64,000 bases of DNA from Streptomyces xanthophaeus (lineage in GTDB: Bacteria > Actinomycetota > Actinomycetes > Streptomycetales > Streptomycetaceae): positions 186,001-250,000 of the forward strand of contig NZ_JOFT01000012.1 of assembly GCF_000725805.1 (NCBI RefSeq). The letters are read 5' to 3'. The position numbers were made by a program, and so were the translations under genes. Shown piece after piece: positions 34,959-44,266 of this stretch (positions within the stretch are counted from its first letter, which is position 1; each line of letters starts with the position of its first letter). The notes under the pieces were generated by a model. It made no database searches, was not told the DNA's origin, and saw only the letters and a program-made list of their open reading frames with translations.

Positions 34959-36902
34959 TCAGAGGAGGGTGAGGGTGAGCGTTCCGGCGTAGTCGCCGAC
35001 GGGCGTGTACTTCGGGACGTCCAAGGACACGGCGGCGTCGGCGGTGAACTCGCCGCCGGTCAGGTCACCGTCGGGGGCGGACGCCAGGGTCGCGCCGGCC
35101 TTTCCGATGGTGCCCGGACTTCCCGCCGTGCAGGTGCTGGGGCTGTCGGTCTTGGTGGTGCATGTGGGTGTCCAGGTCAGCCGGCCCGCGTCGATCTTTC
35201 CGCGCGGCCCGGTGAAGTCGGTGACCTTGCCGGTGAGTGACCAGCCGGACCTGCCGCCGCGGAAGTCCTTGACGGCTACGGTGTTGAGGTGTCCGGAGGA
35301 GGAGCCTCCGGTACCGAAGTCGACCGGGGGCAGGCGGACGGGGTCCGCCGTGGCGGCCATGGTGAGCACGCCGGGGTTGACGGAGGTGGTGAGCTGCTGA
35401 TCGGCCGTTCCGGGGGCGGTCGGGTCGGTGGGGTCGGTGGGCTGGGTCGGATCCGTGGCGGCGGTGACCTTCCAGGCCTGACCGGACGATCCGTTGCACT
35501 CCGACTGGACGATCCTGGCTCCGGCCGTGGTGGATCCGCCCTGGAGGTCGAGGCACTTGCTGCTGTGCTGGGCGACGATGCGGACGTGGCCGTCGGGGAG
35601 GGTCTCGAAGCGCCAGCGCTGGTTGTCGCCCCAGCCGCAGTCGTACTGCTTGACCTCGGCCCCGTCGGCGGTCGAGCGGTCCGCGACGTCGAGGCACTTG
35701 CCGCTGTGCTGCGCGAGGACGCGGACGTAGCCGTTCTTGCTGTCCGTGAACCGCCACTGGGTGTTCAGGCCGCCGTCACACTTCTCCTGGGTCACCGGCA
35801 CCTGATTGTCCGAGAGGCTGCCCGCCACGGTCACGCAGGCGCCGCTCTGCTTGCCGGTGATCGTGTGCAGGGGGTCGCCGCCGGAGCCGGAGAGCCGGCC
35901 CGTCTCGGCGTCGAGCGCGACCTGGGGGTACCAGGGAAGGACCATGGTCGTCGCGGTGGGAAACTCCAGCGGGAGCCACACGTACTTCGAGTCGTTGACG
36001 CGCTTGGGGTCGGACCACACGCCCGCCCACCGGTCTCCCATGTAGAGGAAGGAGGTGGTTTCGCTGCCCTCCACCGGCAGGACGAACGCCGTCTGCGAGT
36101 GGTGGCCGTCGTGGCTCCCGACGTCCTTCATGGACGACCACGGTCCGGCGAGGCTGGTGGCGGTGGCGTACTTCTGCTGGTTCGGATTCCAGTAGCTGGT
36201 ACCGGAGGTGAGCATGAAATACACGTCCCCGCGCTTGAACAGGGCGGGCGACTCCCGGTGCTGGCCGGGCCAGGGGTTCGCCACCAACTCCTTCACCTGC
36301 GTGTAGTCGTCGGTGAGTTCGTAGATGTGCAGATCGGCGTTGTGGTTGGCGGCGGAGATCATGTAGGCCTTGCCGGCCGCCTTGTCCTCGTACACCGTGA
36401 TGTCACGGGACATGTGCTCGGCGCCGGAGGCGTCCTTCGGGCGGAAGGACCCCCTCCATTCGTACGGGCCGTCCACCGTGGAGGAGACCGCGACCGCGGC
36501 CCGTGCCTCGGCGTAGGAGTCGTCCGCCTCCTTGTGCATCCACATCACGAACTGCTTGGTCTTCTCGTTGTAGAGGACCTTCGGCCGTTCGATCACCGCG
36601 GAGCGGACCTCGGGGTCGGCCTCCTGGGTCAGGACGTGTCCGCGGGGCTCCCAGTTCTTCAGGTCCTTGGAACGGTAGGCCGAGACGTAGCGGAACTTGT
36701 TGTCCTCACCCCGGTCCTCGCCGAACCAGTAGTAGTAGTCGCCGACCTTGAGCACTCCGCCGCCGTGCGCCTGCACCCCTGCCCCCGTGGTGTCGGGGAA
36801 CTGGGTGCCGGTTTCGGTGGTGACGGGTGCGGCCAGCGCCGCGGGCGCCCCTCCCACGAGGAGCAGGCTCAGGCCCACGAGGACGGATCTCACTCTTCGC
36901 AT
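34959..36902 (-). CDS. Secreted GH43 exo-beta-1,3-galactanase-like enzyme with ricin and WxL domains
   Basis: 647 residues from ATG 36902 (AAGGA upstream). After the signal peptide (about 1-24) come a GH43 five-blade domain (about 25-330: VQAHGGGVLKVGDYYYWFGE, HRESPALFKRGDVYFMLTSG) closest in look to GH43 subfamily 24 galactan 1,3-beta-galactosidases. A ricin-type lectin domain follows (about 330-460, repeats with HSGKCLD and QRW), then a Pro/Thr linker and a C-terminal WxL-like domain (about 490-647). That domain has GWSLTGKVTDF and ends DYAGTLTLTLL. It should trim the beta-1,3-galactan backbone of arabinogalactan. The DUF916 partner gene follows. A half-operator is at 36982. Confidence 0.85.
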   Translation of the reverse strand: MRRVRSVLVGLSLLLVGGAPAALAAPVTTETGTQFPDTTGAGVQAHGGGVLKVGDYYYWFGEDRGEDNKFRYVSAYRSKDLKNWEPRGHVLTQEADPEVRSAVIERPKVLYNEKTKQFVMWMHKEADDSYAEARAAVAVSSTVDGPYEWRGSFRPKDASGAEHMSRDITVYEDKAAGKAYMISAANHNADLHIYELTDDYTQVKELVANPWPGQHRESPALFKRGDVYFMLTSGTSYWNPNQQKYATATSLAGPWSSMKDVGSHDGHHSQTAFVLPVEGSETTSFLYMGDRWAGVWSDPKRVNDSKYVWLPLEFPTATTMVLPWYPQVALDAETGRLSGSGGDPLHTITGKQSGACVTVAGSLSDNQVPVTQEKCDGGLNTQWRFTDSKNGYVRVLAQHSGKCLDVADRSTADGAEVKQYDCGWGDNQRWRFETLPDGHVRIVAQHSSKCLDLQGGSTTAGARIVQSECNGSSGQAWKVTAATDPTQPTDPTDPTAPGTADQQLTTSVNPGVLTMAATADPVRLPPVDFGTGGSSSGHLNTVAVKDFRGGRSGWSLTGKVTDFTGPRGKIDAGRLTWTPTCTTKTDSPSTCTAGSPGTIGKAGATLASAPDGDLTGGEFTADAAVSLDVPKYTPVGDYAGTLTLTLL

Positions 36903-36981
36903 GCAGATCCTTGATGTCGCCGCGCATCCACGGATCCTGTGGGGGTGAAGGGTCCCGCCCTTCACACCCACAGGAAGCAAC

Positions 36982-36997
36982 ATGTTTGCGCGTGAAC
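36982..36997. promoter_or_regulatory. Candidate operator half-site upstream of the GH43 gene
   Basis: ATGTTTGCGCGTGAAC, 80 bases upstream of the GH43 start. One arm (ATGTTTGCG) matches the motif at 40558 and 61960; the other arm is degenerate. Similar GCGCGT-centred variants lie at 51524 and 57461. Confidence 0.4.
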
Positions 36998-37201
36998 CAA
37001 CAAATGTGCCCAGAGATTGACCTGTTCGTTGCCCAGATGTCAACAGCTTGTGAAGATTTATGACGGTTCGTGGAAGGGGGGGTGCGGAGAGTCACCTGCC
37101 CCGGGCATTCCGGAGCGCACGCGCACCCGACGGGCCGCGGCGTCCGGTGGAAGAGATGCGCATACGCCCCCGTAGGTTGCCCCGACCCCGTGTACGGCCC
37201 G

Positions 37202-38233
37202 TCAGATCCGGGTGGCCAAGGGGACGGACACCTGCTTCAGCCAGCGACCCGTCGCGAAGTCGCGGGCCTTGACGACGACGCGGTCGCGGTGCACCTCGAC
37301 CTGGAGCCCCTGGTTGAAGACGCCGGGAACCGTGCTCTCGCCGCCCTGTCCGTTGTCGGTGAAACCGGTCTGCACCGCACCGGTATTGATCACCGAGAAC
37401 CCGTCCAGGTTCGCGGTGCCCGGCACCACCCGCCGTACGTACCAGTCGGACAGGGCCAGGTTCCAGTGGGTGTGCCCGCTGAAGAGGAACACGTCGCGGT
37501 GGCGGCCCAGCAGGCCGAGCAGTGCGTCGGCCTGGAGGTAGTCGCTCATGTAGAGCTTGTTGCGCGTGCCCGAGACGGTGTCCGGCAAGGGGTGGTGGGC
37601 GATCACCATGACCGGCTTGCGGCGTCCGGACCAGTACCGCAGGCGCTCTTCCAGCCACCGCAACTGCGCCTCGCTCAGCCACACTTCGTCCCAGAGCTTG
37701 GGGTCGTGGTAGTGCATGTACCGCTCGGTTCCGATGGTGAGGACGGGTATGCCGCCGAACGTCGTCTCGGCGTACACCGCGCTGCGCCCCGCGAACCGGT
37801 AGAAGCTGCGGAACAAGGAGTCCTCGGTGGTGCCGTTGGGCCAGGTCGACAGGGCGAGCGTCTGCGGATCGGCGTACTTGGGGACGTAGAACTCGTGGTT
37901 GCCGATGGCCCAGGCGGCCTTGCGCGGGCTCGGACCGCGTTGCAGCACCTGCTGCACGGCCGCGTACTCGAAGTCGTACCCGCGCGGGGTGATGTCGCCG
38001 GCGACGGCGAGTCCCGCGCTGTGCGGGGCGGTGGCCGCGATGTCCTTCAGGGCGACGGTCAAGTCGCCCAGGTCCCCCTGGATGTCACTGATGACGTTGA
38101 ACGTGGTCAGGGGCGCGGCGGCTGGGTCGGGTGCCTGTGCCTGTGCCTGTGCCTGCGCCTGTGCGGCCGTCGGCGTCGCCGCGCCGAGGGCGACGGCGCC
38201 GGCCGTCGCGGTCAGCAGAGACCTGCGCTTCAT
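37202..38233 (-). CDS. Secreted calcineurin-like metallophosphoesterase
   Basis: 343 residues with a twin-arginine-like signal (MKRRSLLTATAGAVALGAA) and a low-complexity AQAQAQAQAQ stretch. The metallophosphoesterase core has all five metal motifs: SDIQGD, AGDITP, GNHE, AHHPLP and GHTHWN. It should hydrolyse phosphate esters outside the cell. It lies between the GH43 and GH30 genes on the same strand and may remove phosphate from polymer or nucleotide substrates. The CTGTGC-type hexamer repeat (about 38135-38165) encodes the AQ run. A variant operator lies 70 bases upstream. Confidence 0.9.
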   Translation of the reverse strand: MKRRSLLTATAGAVALGAATPTAAQAQAQAQAQAPDPAAAPLTTFNVISDIQGDLGDLTVALKDIAATAPHSAGLAVAGDITPRGYDFEYAAVQQVLQRGPSPRKAAWAIGNHEFYVPKYADPQTLALSTWPNGTTEDSLFRSFYRFAGRSAVYAETTFGGIPVLTIGTERYMHYHDPKLWDEVWLSEAQLRWLEERLRYWSGRRKPVMVIAHHPLPDTVSGTRNKLYMSDYLQADALLGLLGRHRDVFLFSGHTHWNLALSDWYVRRVVPGTANLDGFSVINTGAVQTGFTDNGQGGESTVPGVFNQGLQVEVHRDRVVVKARDFATGRWLKQVSVPLATRI

Positions 38234-38301
38234 GGGTGGGGCCCTTCCGTCCGTGCGGGAAGCGGGCTCGGATGAGACCCGCGGGTGGGTCCGGACCCGT
38301 T

Positions 38302-38317
38302 ATGTTTACGCAACCAA
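38302..38317. promoter_or_regulatory. Candidate operator upstream of the phosphoesterase gene
   Basis: ATGTTTACGCAACCAA shares the first 12 bases of ATGTTTACGCAAACAT and differs in the last four. It is 69 bases upstream of the phosphoesterase start. Confidence 0.5.
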
Positions 38318-38360
38318 CGCGACCGTCCGATGAATGCCGGACGACGCTTCGGCTGACCAC

Positions 38361-38395
38361 GTGCCGGGGACGGGACGCCGGCCCGCCCCCGGCAC
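38361..38395. terminator. Hairpin after the GH30 gene
   Basis: GTGCCGGGGACGGG and CCCGCCCCCGGCAC form a 14-bp stem with one mismatch and a 7-base loop, 8 bases beyond the GH30 stop. It separates the GH30 transcript from the phosphoesterase promoter. Confidence 0.7.
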
Positions 38396-38403
38396 GGCGT
38401 GCG

Positions 38404-40497
38404 TCACGCCGGCGGCACGTGCGGACGTGTCCCCCGGTGCCCGGCGGTGAAGGTCCAGGACTGGTTGCTGCCGGTGGTGGGCCGGAAGACACCGACCGGG
38501 GCGCCGTCACCCGTGGAGGCGCCGATGACGTCGAGGAGGGCGCCGGTCGCGCTGTTGATCAAGGTGAAGTGCCCGTCGCCGGTGGTGGACAGCACCCAGC
38601 GCTGCTGCGGGGACGGTCCCGGTGGGGCCAGGGCGAGCACGTTGCCCGCGACGCCCAGCGCTTGGCCGTTGCCGAGGTTCGTGAGGCGATAGGTGGCCGT
38701 GCTGCTCCAGTCGTCGGGCACCGACCTGGTGAACACCCATTGCTGCGCGGTGTTGGTGTCGGTGGGGCGGGGCGCCTGCTGGACGAGCGCGCTCCCCCCT
38801 CCGTCCTGGACGGCGGTGAGCGCCAGGCCGCTGTGGTCGTTGACGAGGAGCCGGGGAGCCGCGGAGGGAACGCCCGTCGCCCCAGGGTCCACGCCGGACG
38901 CGTCCGGTATGACGAGGGTGGTGACCGAGCCGGGAGCGAGGGTCACGGTGAGCCGCTTGCCCGTGATCGTGAGGTCGGCTCCTCGTTGCACGTTCCTGGT
39001 CGCGTCCGTGGTGTAGCGCTCGACCGGCGCGGGGGAGACGCTGCGGAAGGCGCTGAGGTCGACGGCCACCGTCCGGGCCGCACTCGTCGGGTTGGTGTGC
39101 ACCACGACCGCGCCCCGTCCGCCGGGCCGCACCGCGGCCAGGGTGTCCGCGTCGTCCGTGGTGATGACGCGGGCTCCCGGCCGGATGAACCTGCTGTACT
39201 GCGCCATCGCCCAGTACTTCTTGTTCTTGCGCAGCGGTTCCCTCGCGGCGTCGGCCGGGGTGAAGTCTGCTTGGATGAGGCCCCAGTTGGAGTTCTCGTG
39301 GTCCGGGGTCATGTTTTCGTGGTCCTCCACCGCCTGCCACAGCAGCCAGGCCCGCGCTTCGAGCCCCGTGAGGTCGTCGGCGATGCGGCCAGCCAGGTCG
39401 AGGGCCGGGCTCATGTCCGTGAAGCTCTGCGGGACGGAACCGCCGAGGTCCACTTCCGACATCCACAGCGCCGTGTGCGCACCCTTGGCGATGTCGCGCG
39501 GTCCGCTGCGGCCGTCGGTCCCGTACGTGTGGGTGTTGAGCCTGCCGAGGGCGGAGCGCGCCGGGTTTTCGTAAGCCTCCCAGTTGGCGCGGAACCTGTC
39601 CGGGTCCGTTTCGTCCATCGCCGCGACCGGCGTCCGTAACCCCTGGGCGTCCAGCTCGGCGCGGAGCGTCGTGATCATGCGGGCCTGAGAGCCGGGTGCC
39701 CAGTGGGAGCCCTCCTGCCGGCCCCCGGCGCGCCAGTAGTCGGTGCTCGGTTCGTTGACCGGGGACACGGAGTCGAATTCGACGCCCGTGGAGTCCTGTA
39801 CGCGGCGCAGGGCTCCGGTGAGGTAGGCGGCGAAGCGCTCGTACTGATCGGAGCGGAGGTTGTCCTGCGTGGGGTCCACCGCCCCGCTCACGCGTCCGCT
39901 GTGGGTCATGAAGTACGGCGGGGAGTTCGAGAAGGCCTCGAAGGTGTCCGCGCCCCGGGCCTTGGCCGCCCTGAGCCACCAGCGCTGGTTGCCGTCGGCG
40001 TACGGTTCCCAGTGCTCGGGGTTCTCCGGGTCCCACCAGTCGGGCGTCGCGGCGCCCGGCCGCTTCCAGTGGCCGGGCACGGCCGCCCCGGCGCGCATGT
40101 ACGGCTCGGTCTCGGGGCTGTCCCCGCCGCCGATGTTGTACCGGGCGATGGTGAAGCCCAGCCCGTCGGCCCCGTAGAGGGCGTCGGCCAGCCGGTTGCG
40201 CTGGGCATCGGGCCAACCGCCGGTCACATGGGCGAACCAGGCGAGCGAGGTGCCCCAGCCCTCGAACGGCTGGTGCTGGTAGCCGGGATCCAGCCGGATG
40301 GTCGATCCTGCCGGAGGGGTCGCGTCGGCCTTGGCGGGAGGCGCCAACGCCCCGCTGCCGAGCAGTGCGGCGACCGCGGCGGCCACCGCGACGAGAGCGC
40401 TGCGACTTCGCCTGCTCACGGGCCGCCGACGCCGTGCGCCGGTGGTTCTTCTCGGGATGCCGCTGTCGGTGCCGTTGCTGATGCGGATGCCACTCAC
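38404..40497 (-). CDS. Secreted GH30 endo-beta-1,6-galactanase-like enzyme with ricin domain
   Basis: 697 residues from GTG 40497, chosen because GGAGGAACACCC precedes it; the upstream ATG 40569 lies inside the operator. An Arg-rich leader and signal peptide (about 1-58) precede a GH30 barrel and side beta domain (about 60-545). Acid/base E249 is in SPVNEPSTDYW and nucleophile E348 in LWMSEVDLGG. A ricin-type lectin domain (about 555-690) has QQWVF, QRWVL and QSWTF. The sequence fits the GH30 subfamily 5 galactanases of Streptomyces that cut beta-1,6-galactan side chains of arabinogalactan. Operator 40558 lies 61 bases upstream. Confidence 0.88.
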   Translation of the reverse strand: MSGIRISNGTDSGIPRRTTGARRRRPVSRRSRSALVAVAAAVAALLGSGALAPPAKADATPPAGSTIRLDPGYQHQPFEGWGTSLAWFAHVTGGWPDAQRNRLADALYGADGLGFTIARYNIGGGDSPETEPYMRAGAAVPGHWKRPGAATPDWWDPENPEHWEPYADGNQRWWLRAAKARGADTFEAFSNSPPYFMTHSGRVSGAVDPTQDNLRSDQYERFAAYLTGALRRVQDSTGVEFDSVSPVNEPSTDYWRAGGRQEGSHWAPGSQARMITTLRAELDAQGLRTPVAAMDETDPDRFRANWEAYENPARSALGRLNTHTYGTDGRSGPRDIAKGAHTALWMSEVDLGGSVPQSFTDMSPALDLAGRIADDLTGLEARAWLLWQAVEDHENMTPDHENSNWGLIQADFTPADAAREPLRKNKKYWAMAQYSRFIRPGARVITTDDADTLAAVRPGGRGAVVVHTNPTSAARTVAVDLSAFRSVSPAPVERYTTDATRNVQRGADLTITGKRLTVTLAPGSVTTLVIPDASGVDPGATGVPSAAPRLLVNDHSGLALTAVQDGGGSALVQQAPRPTDTNTAQQWVFTRSVPDDWSSTATYRLTNLGNGQALGVAGNVLALAPPGPSPQQRWVLSTTGDGHFTLINSATGALLDVIGASTGDGAPVGVFRPTTGSNQSWTFTAGHRGTRPHVPPA

Positions 40498-40557
40498 GGG
40501 TGTTCCTCCAGACCTGGACACGGCTGAGGAGGGCCTCGGGGGACGTATCCCGAGCCC

Positions 40558-40573
40558 ATGTTTACGCAAACAT
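40558..40573. promoter_or_regulatory. Operator ATGTTTACGCAAACAT between GH30 and LacI genes
   Basis: A 16-bp near-perfect dyad with the central C-G typical of LacI/GalR operators. An identical copy lies at 61960 upstream of the GH35 gene. Here it sits between the divergent GH30 (start 40497) and LacI (start 40780) genes, where it could control both. Confidence 0.75.
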
Positions 40574-40779
40574 CTTGGTCGGAGAGAGTGTCGAAGCGCT
40601 GGGGGGCAGTGTCAAGACATCCGACGGGGTCCGTGAACCGCTACTGGTCCGTACCTTCCTCCGTCCCGGTCGCCCCGTTCGTCGCCTTTCTCCTGTTCGC
40701 TCGAGGACGTGCAGCGCTAACATCCACGAGGAGTGCAGAGAGTCCCGCTTGGGAAGCCCGGTTCGGAGGTCCGGTTCAC

Positions 40780-41820
40780 ATGCCGCGCGAAGTCGGAACA
40801 AGATCACCCAGGTCACGCCCGCTGCGGCAGTCGCCTTCCATGGCCGATGTCGCCGCCATGGCGGGGGTCTCGTCGCAGACCGTCTCCCGCGTGGCCAACA
40901 ACCGCGACAACGTGGACGCCTCCACCCGCGAGCGGGTGCAGGCCGCGATGAAGATGCTCGGCTACCGGCCCAACTCGGCCGCGCGGGCGCTGGTCACCGG
41001 ACGGTTCGGCACGTTGGGCGTCATCAGCTTCGACATCAGCGCGTACGGCAACGCCCGGACCTTCGCCGCCATCTCCGACGCCGCGCGTGAAGCCGACCTG
41101 TTCGTGAACTTCATGGGAGCCCGCGCCCAGACCGGAGCCGCCGTGCGCCAGGCGTTCCAGCAGCTGATGGTCCAGTCGGTGGACGGCATCATCCTCATCG
41201 AGTCGCAGATCCTCGACACCCCCGAACTGCGGCTCCCGTCCGGGGTGCCCGTGGTCTTCGCCGACGGCGACACCGGCCACCGCTACGCCAACGTCGACAT
41301 CGACCAGGCCGAGGGGACCCGCAGCGCCGTCTCCCACCTTCTGGGGCTCGGTCACCGTACGGTCTGGCACGTGGCCGGGCCCCGCGACTCCTACGCGGCG
41401 CGGCGCCGGGCCGAGGCCTGGCACCACACGCTCAAGGACGCCGGCGCGGTCGTCCCGACCCTCCTGTACGGGGACTGGTCCGCGGCCTCGGGGTACGAGG
41501 CCGGCCGGGCGCTGGCCGCCCGCCCCGAGGTGACGGCGGTCTTCGCCGCCAATGACCAGATGGCCCTCGGTGTGATGCGCGCACTTCAGGAGGCGGGGCG
41601 GCGGGTGCCGCAGGACGTCAGCGTGATCGGGTTCGACGACGTCCCGGAGGCCGCGTTCTACCCCGCCCCCCTGACCACGGTCCGGCAGGACTTTGATGCG
41701 GTGGGCCGGCACTGTGTCGCCCTGCTCCTGGAGCAGATCGGTGGGGCGGACACCGCGAAGCAGGCTTCGGTGGCACCCCTCCTGGTGGTGCGCGAGAGCA
41801 CGGCGCCCCCCGCGGGCTGA
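40780..41820 (+). CDS. LacI-family transcriptional regulator of the galactan locus
   Basis: 346 residues; CGGAGGTCC precedes ATG 40780. The N-terminal HTH (about 21-70: MADVAAMAGVSSQTVSRV, then hinge YRPNSAARALVTG) is followed by a periplasmic-binding-like effector domain (about 80-335). Conserved parts are DGIILIES, AVFAANDQMALGVMRAL, DVSVIGFDDVPEA and PLTTVRQD. It should repress galactanase and galactosidase genes until a galactose-containing sugar binds. The operator at 40558 lies in its own upstream region, suggesting autoregulation. The effector is unknown. Confidence 0.92.
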   Translation: MPREVGTRSPRSRPLRQSPSMADVAAMAGVSSQTVSRVANNRDNVDASTRERVQAAMKMLGYRPNSAARALVTGRFGTLGVISFDISAYGNARTFAAISDAAREADLFVNFMGARAQTGAAVRQAFQQLMVQSVDGIILIESQILDTPELRLPSGVPVVFADGDTGHRYANVDIDQAEGTRSAVSHLLGLGHRTVWHVAGPRDSYAARRRAEAWHHTLKDAGAVVPTLLYGDWSAASGYEAGRALAARPEVTAVFAANDQMALGVMRALQEAGRRVPQDVSVIGFDDVPEAAFYPAPLTTVRQDFDAVGRHCVALLLEQIGGADTAKQASVAPLLVVRESTAPPAG

Positions 41821-41846
41821 CACCGGGCCGGCGGCGGCCCGGTGTC
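41819..41846. terminator. Bidirectional hairpin between LacI and ROK genes
   Basis: GACACCGGGCC and GGCCCGGTGTC form a perfect 11-bp stem around GGCGGC, starting at the LacI stop codon, between convergent genes. Confidence 0.75.
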
Positions 41847-41883
41847 AGCCGGCCCGCCGCGTCCGTTCGGCGGCCCTCGCGCC

Positions 41884-43137
41884 TCAGGACGTCTGCGCCC
41901 TGGCCTCCCGCGCGGCGCGGCGTACCGCTGCGACGGGGGCGAAGGTCTCTCGGTCGTCGAGGAAGCCCTCGAGGGCGAAGGTGGCGGCGCCGAGGCTGAC
42001 GGGATTGCCCGGTACGTCGCTCAGCTGCAGGGTGAGCGCCTGCAGGGTCGCGGGCAGCGCGTGGCCTTCGATGACGTCGCGGGTCTGCCGCAGCAGGGGT
42101 TCACCGAGCCGGTCCGCCACCCAGCCGCTGAGTGCCAGGGTCTGCGGATTGAAGAGGTTGAGGAGGTCGGCCGCAGCCATGCCGAGGTAGCGGGCGGTCC
42201 GCGCCACGGTCTCGACGGCCACGGCGTCGCCCTCCGCCGAGGCCCGGGCGACCGACGCGACGACGGTGGCCTCGTCGGCGTCCAGGAGCGGGCTGTCCTC
42301 GTCCAGTTCCCGGACGGTCGAGGCGATGCCGCGCGTACTGACGTAGGCCTCCACGCATCCCTGCCTGCCGCAGCGGCACTCCCGGCCGCTGCGGATCAGA
42401 CAGGTGTGCCCCCACTCCCCGGCGCTGTTCGTGGCGCCCCGGTACAGGGCTCCGTCGATCGCGATGCCGGCGCCGACGCCGGCGCGGAGCGTGACCACGA
42501 CGAGGTCGTCCACCTCGCGTCCCGCGCCGAACCACATCTCCGCCACGGTGCCGGCCTTGAGGGGGTTGTCCAGGTACAGGGGCATGCTGAGGCGCTCGGC
42601 GAGGAGTGACCTCAGCGGCACGTCGCGCCAGGACCAGTACGGGGAGAAGACCGAGACGCCGCCCTCGCGTTCGACGAGCCCGGGAACGCTCACGCCGGCC
42701 CCGAGGATGCGCGGGAGCCCCGCGCCCTCGCCCGCCGCCAGACCTTCGACCCCGGCCACGATGGTGGCGACCACCTCGTCCGGTCGTACATCGGCCTGCG
42801 GCAGGGGCAGTTCCACGCTCCGCAGCACCGTCAGCGCCAGGTCGAACAGCTCCACGCGTACGGACGTCTCCGCGACGTCGATCCCGATCAGGGCCCCGCG
42901 CCCGGCGTTGACCGCGAGACGCGCCCGCGGCCGCCCGCCCTTCGAGTCCTCGTGGCCGACTTCCGACAGCACTCCGGCCTCCAGCAGTTCGGCCACGAGG
43001 TTGGCCACGGTCGCGAAGGACAGCCCGGTCGCCGCGGCGATCTCCTGCCGGCTCACCGGGCCGGTGGCGGCAAAGACGCAGCGCAGCGCATCGAAGCGGT
43101 TGCGGCGGCGGATGTCCTGCGCGGTGCGCTTCGCCAT
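41884..43137 (-). CDS. ROK-family transcriptional regulator
   Basis: 417 residues; GAGAGGACC precedes ATG 43137. N-terminal winged helix (about 12-65: VSRQEIAAATGLSFATVANL) and a ROK sugar-kinase-like domain (about 80-390). Features are IGIDVAET, GAGVSVPG, ATNSAGEWGH and the zinc motif CRCGRQGCVEAYVS. Regulators of this type (NagC/XylR group) sense sugars or sugar phosphates. It is divergent from the De Ley-Doudoroff operon at 43283, so that operon is its most likely target; a small dyad lies between them. Confidence 0.9.
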   Translation of the reverse strand: MAKRTAQDIRRRNRFDALRCVFAATGPVSRQEIAAATGLSFATVANLVAELLEAGVLSEVGHEDSKGGRPRARLAVNAGRGALIGIDVAETSVRVELFDLALTVLRSVELPLPQADVRPDEVVATIVAGVEGLAAGEGAGLPRILGAGVSVPGLVEREGGVSVFSPYWSWRDVPLRSLLAERLSMPLYLDNPLKAGTVAEMWFGAGREVDDLVVVTLRAGVGAGIAIDGALYRGATNSAGEWGHTCLIRSGRECRCGRQGCVEAYVSTRGIASTVRELDEDSPLLDADEATVVASVARASAEGDAVAVETVARTARYLGMAAADLLNLFNPQTLALSGWVADRLGEPLLRQTRDVIEGHALPATLQALTLQLSDVPGNPVSLGAATFALEGFLDDRETFAPVAAVRRAAREARAQTS

Positions 43138-43219
43138 GGCGTGCTGGTCCTCTCGCTCTGCGCCGGGCAGAGACCGCTGGTCGGAAACGATCGACCCAGC
43201 TTATTCCGAGCCTTGGAAG

Positions 43220-43233
43220 ATGTGTATTTACAT
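43220..43233. promoter_or_regulatory. Candidate operator in the ROK/lactonase intergenic space
   Basis: ATGTGTATTTACAT has arms ATGT and ACAT with a TA-rich core, AT-rich compared with the region. It lies 83 bases upstream of the ROK start and 50 bases before the lactonase start, so it could be the ROK site or a -10 region. Confidence 0.4.
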
Positions 43234-43282
43234 GGGTTAGAAGAAGTCCTAGAGTTTCGCTCGGGAAGGAAGGAGCGACCTC

Positions 43283-44266
43283 ATGCGACTAACTGCAGCG
43301 CCGTGCGCACCCGAACCGGGGCGGTTGTCCGAGGGACCCGTATGGCATGCCGGGCGCAGTGAACTGCTGTGGGTGGACATCACGGCGGGGCTCGTCCACA
43401 GGGCTCCGCTGGTGGCCCGCGACGACGACAGCGGCCTGCCCGATCTGGGGCCCGCGACCACGCTGAGCCTGGACGTGCCCGTCGGAGCGGTCGCGCTCTG
43501 CGCGTCCGGGGGACTGCTCGCGGCCGCGGGCACGGCTTTCCTGCGCGTCGACGAATCCGGGACGTGCGAGCGGTTCGCCGCTCCCGCGATACCCGACGAC
43601 GGCACGCCGCGACGGATGAACGACGCCAAGTGCGACCCCCGCGGACGGATCCTCGCCGGAACCATGGCCTACGACGGGACGCCGGGAGCGGGTGCCCTGT
43701 ACCGCCTCGATCCCGGCGGCGCCGTGACGGTCCTGCTCGACTCCGTCACGATCTCCAACGGACTGGGCTGGAGCCCCGACGGCAGGCTGCTGTACTACGC
43801 GGACAGTCCGACGGGGCGCGTCGACGTGTTCGACCATGATCCGGACACTGGGGCCCTGTCCGCACGACGCCCCTTCGCCGACATGGCCGACACCGCCGAC
43901 ACGGGCGCCGCCGGCGTCCCGGACGGCCTGGCCGTCGACACCCGGGGCCGTGTCTGGGTCGCGGTGTGGGGCGCCGGTCAGGTGAGGGCGTACACCCCGG
44001 AGGGGACCCTCCACGCGGTCGTGGACGTCCCCGCCTCCCAGGTGTCCAGCTGCGCCTTCGCCGGCCCGGACCTGGACGTCCTGGTGATCACCACCGCAGC
44101 CGAGGGACTGACCCCCGAGCAGCTCGCGGCGCAGCCCCTGGCGGGCGGGCTCTTCGTCTGCCGCCCCGGCGCCACAGGCCTGCCGGTCCCGCACTTCGCC
44201 GACGGCCCGGCGCAGGCGCCCCCGTCCTCCACCACCCCTCACGACCCGCGAGGTTCTGCAACATGA
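43283..44266 (+). CDS. SMP-30/gluconolactonase-type lactonase
   Basis: 327 residues; AAGGAAGGAGCGACC precedes ATG 43283. Six-bladed SMP-30 propeller with metal ligands E17 (LSEGPVWH), N113 (RRMNDAKCD), N159 (TISNGLGWSPDG) and D214 (GVPDGLAVD). It should open a sugar 1,5- or 1,4-lactone to the acid. As first gene of an operon with a galactonate dehydratase, its likely substrate is D-galactonolactone. The stop overlaps the next start (ATGA), so the operon is tightly coupled. Controlled probably by the divergent ROK regulator. Confidence 0.88.
   Translation: MRLTAAPCAPEPGRLSEGPVWHAGRSELLWVDITAGLVHRAPLVARDDDSGLPDLGPATTLSLDVPVGAVALCASGGLLAAAGTAFLRVDESGTCERFAAPAIPDDGTPRRMNDAKCDPRGRILAGTMAYDGTPGAGALYRLDPGGAVTVLLDSVTISNGLGWSPDGRLLYYADSPTGRVDVFDHDPDTGALSARRPFADMADTADTGAAGVPDGLAVDTRGRVWVAVWGAGQVRAYTPEGTLHAVVDVPASQVSSCAFAGPDLDVLVITTAAEGLTPEQLAAQPLAGGLFVCRPGATGLPVPHFADGPAQAPPSSTTPHDPRGSAT

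Noticed and set aside
35289..36914. A 541-residue open frame on the plus strand
   Set aside because: It is the antisense shadow of the GH43-WxL gene, Gly/Val/Arg-rich and without motifs or ribosome site.
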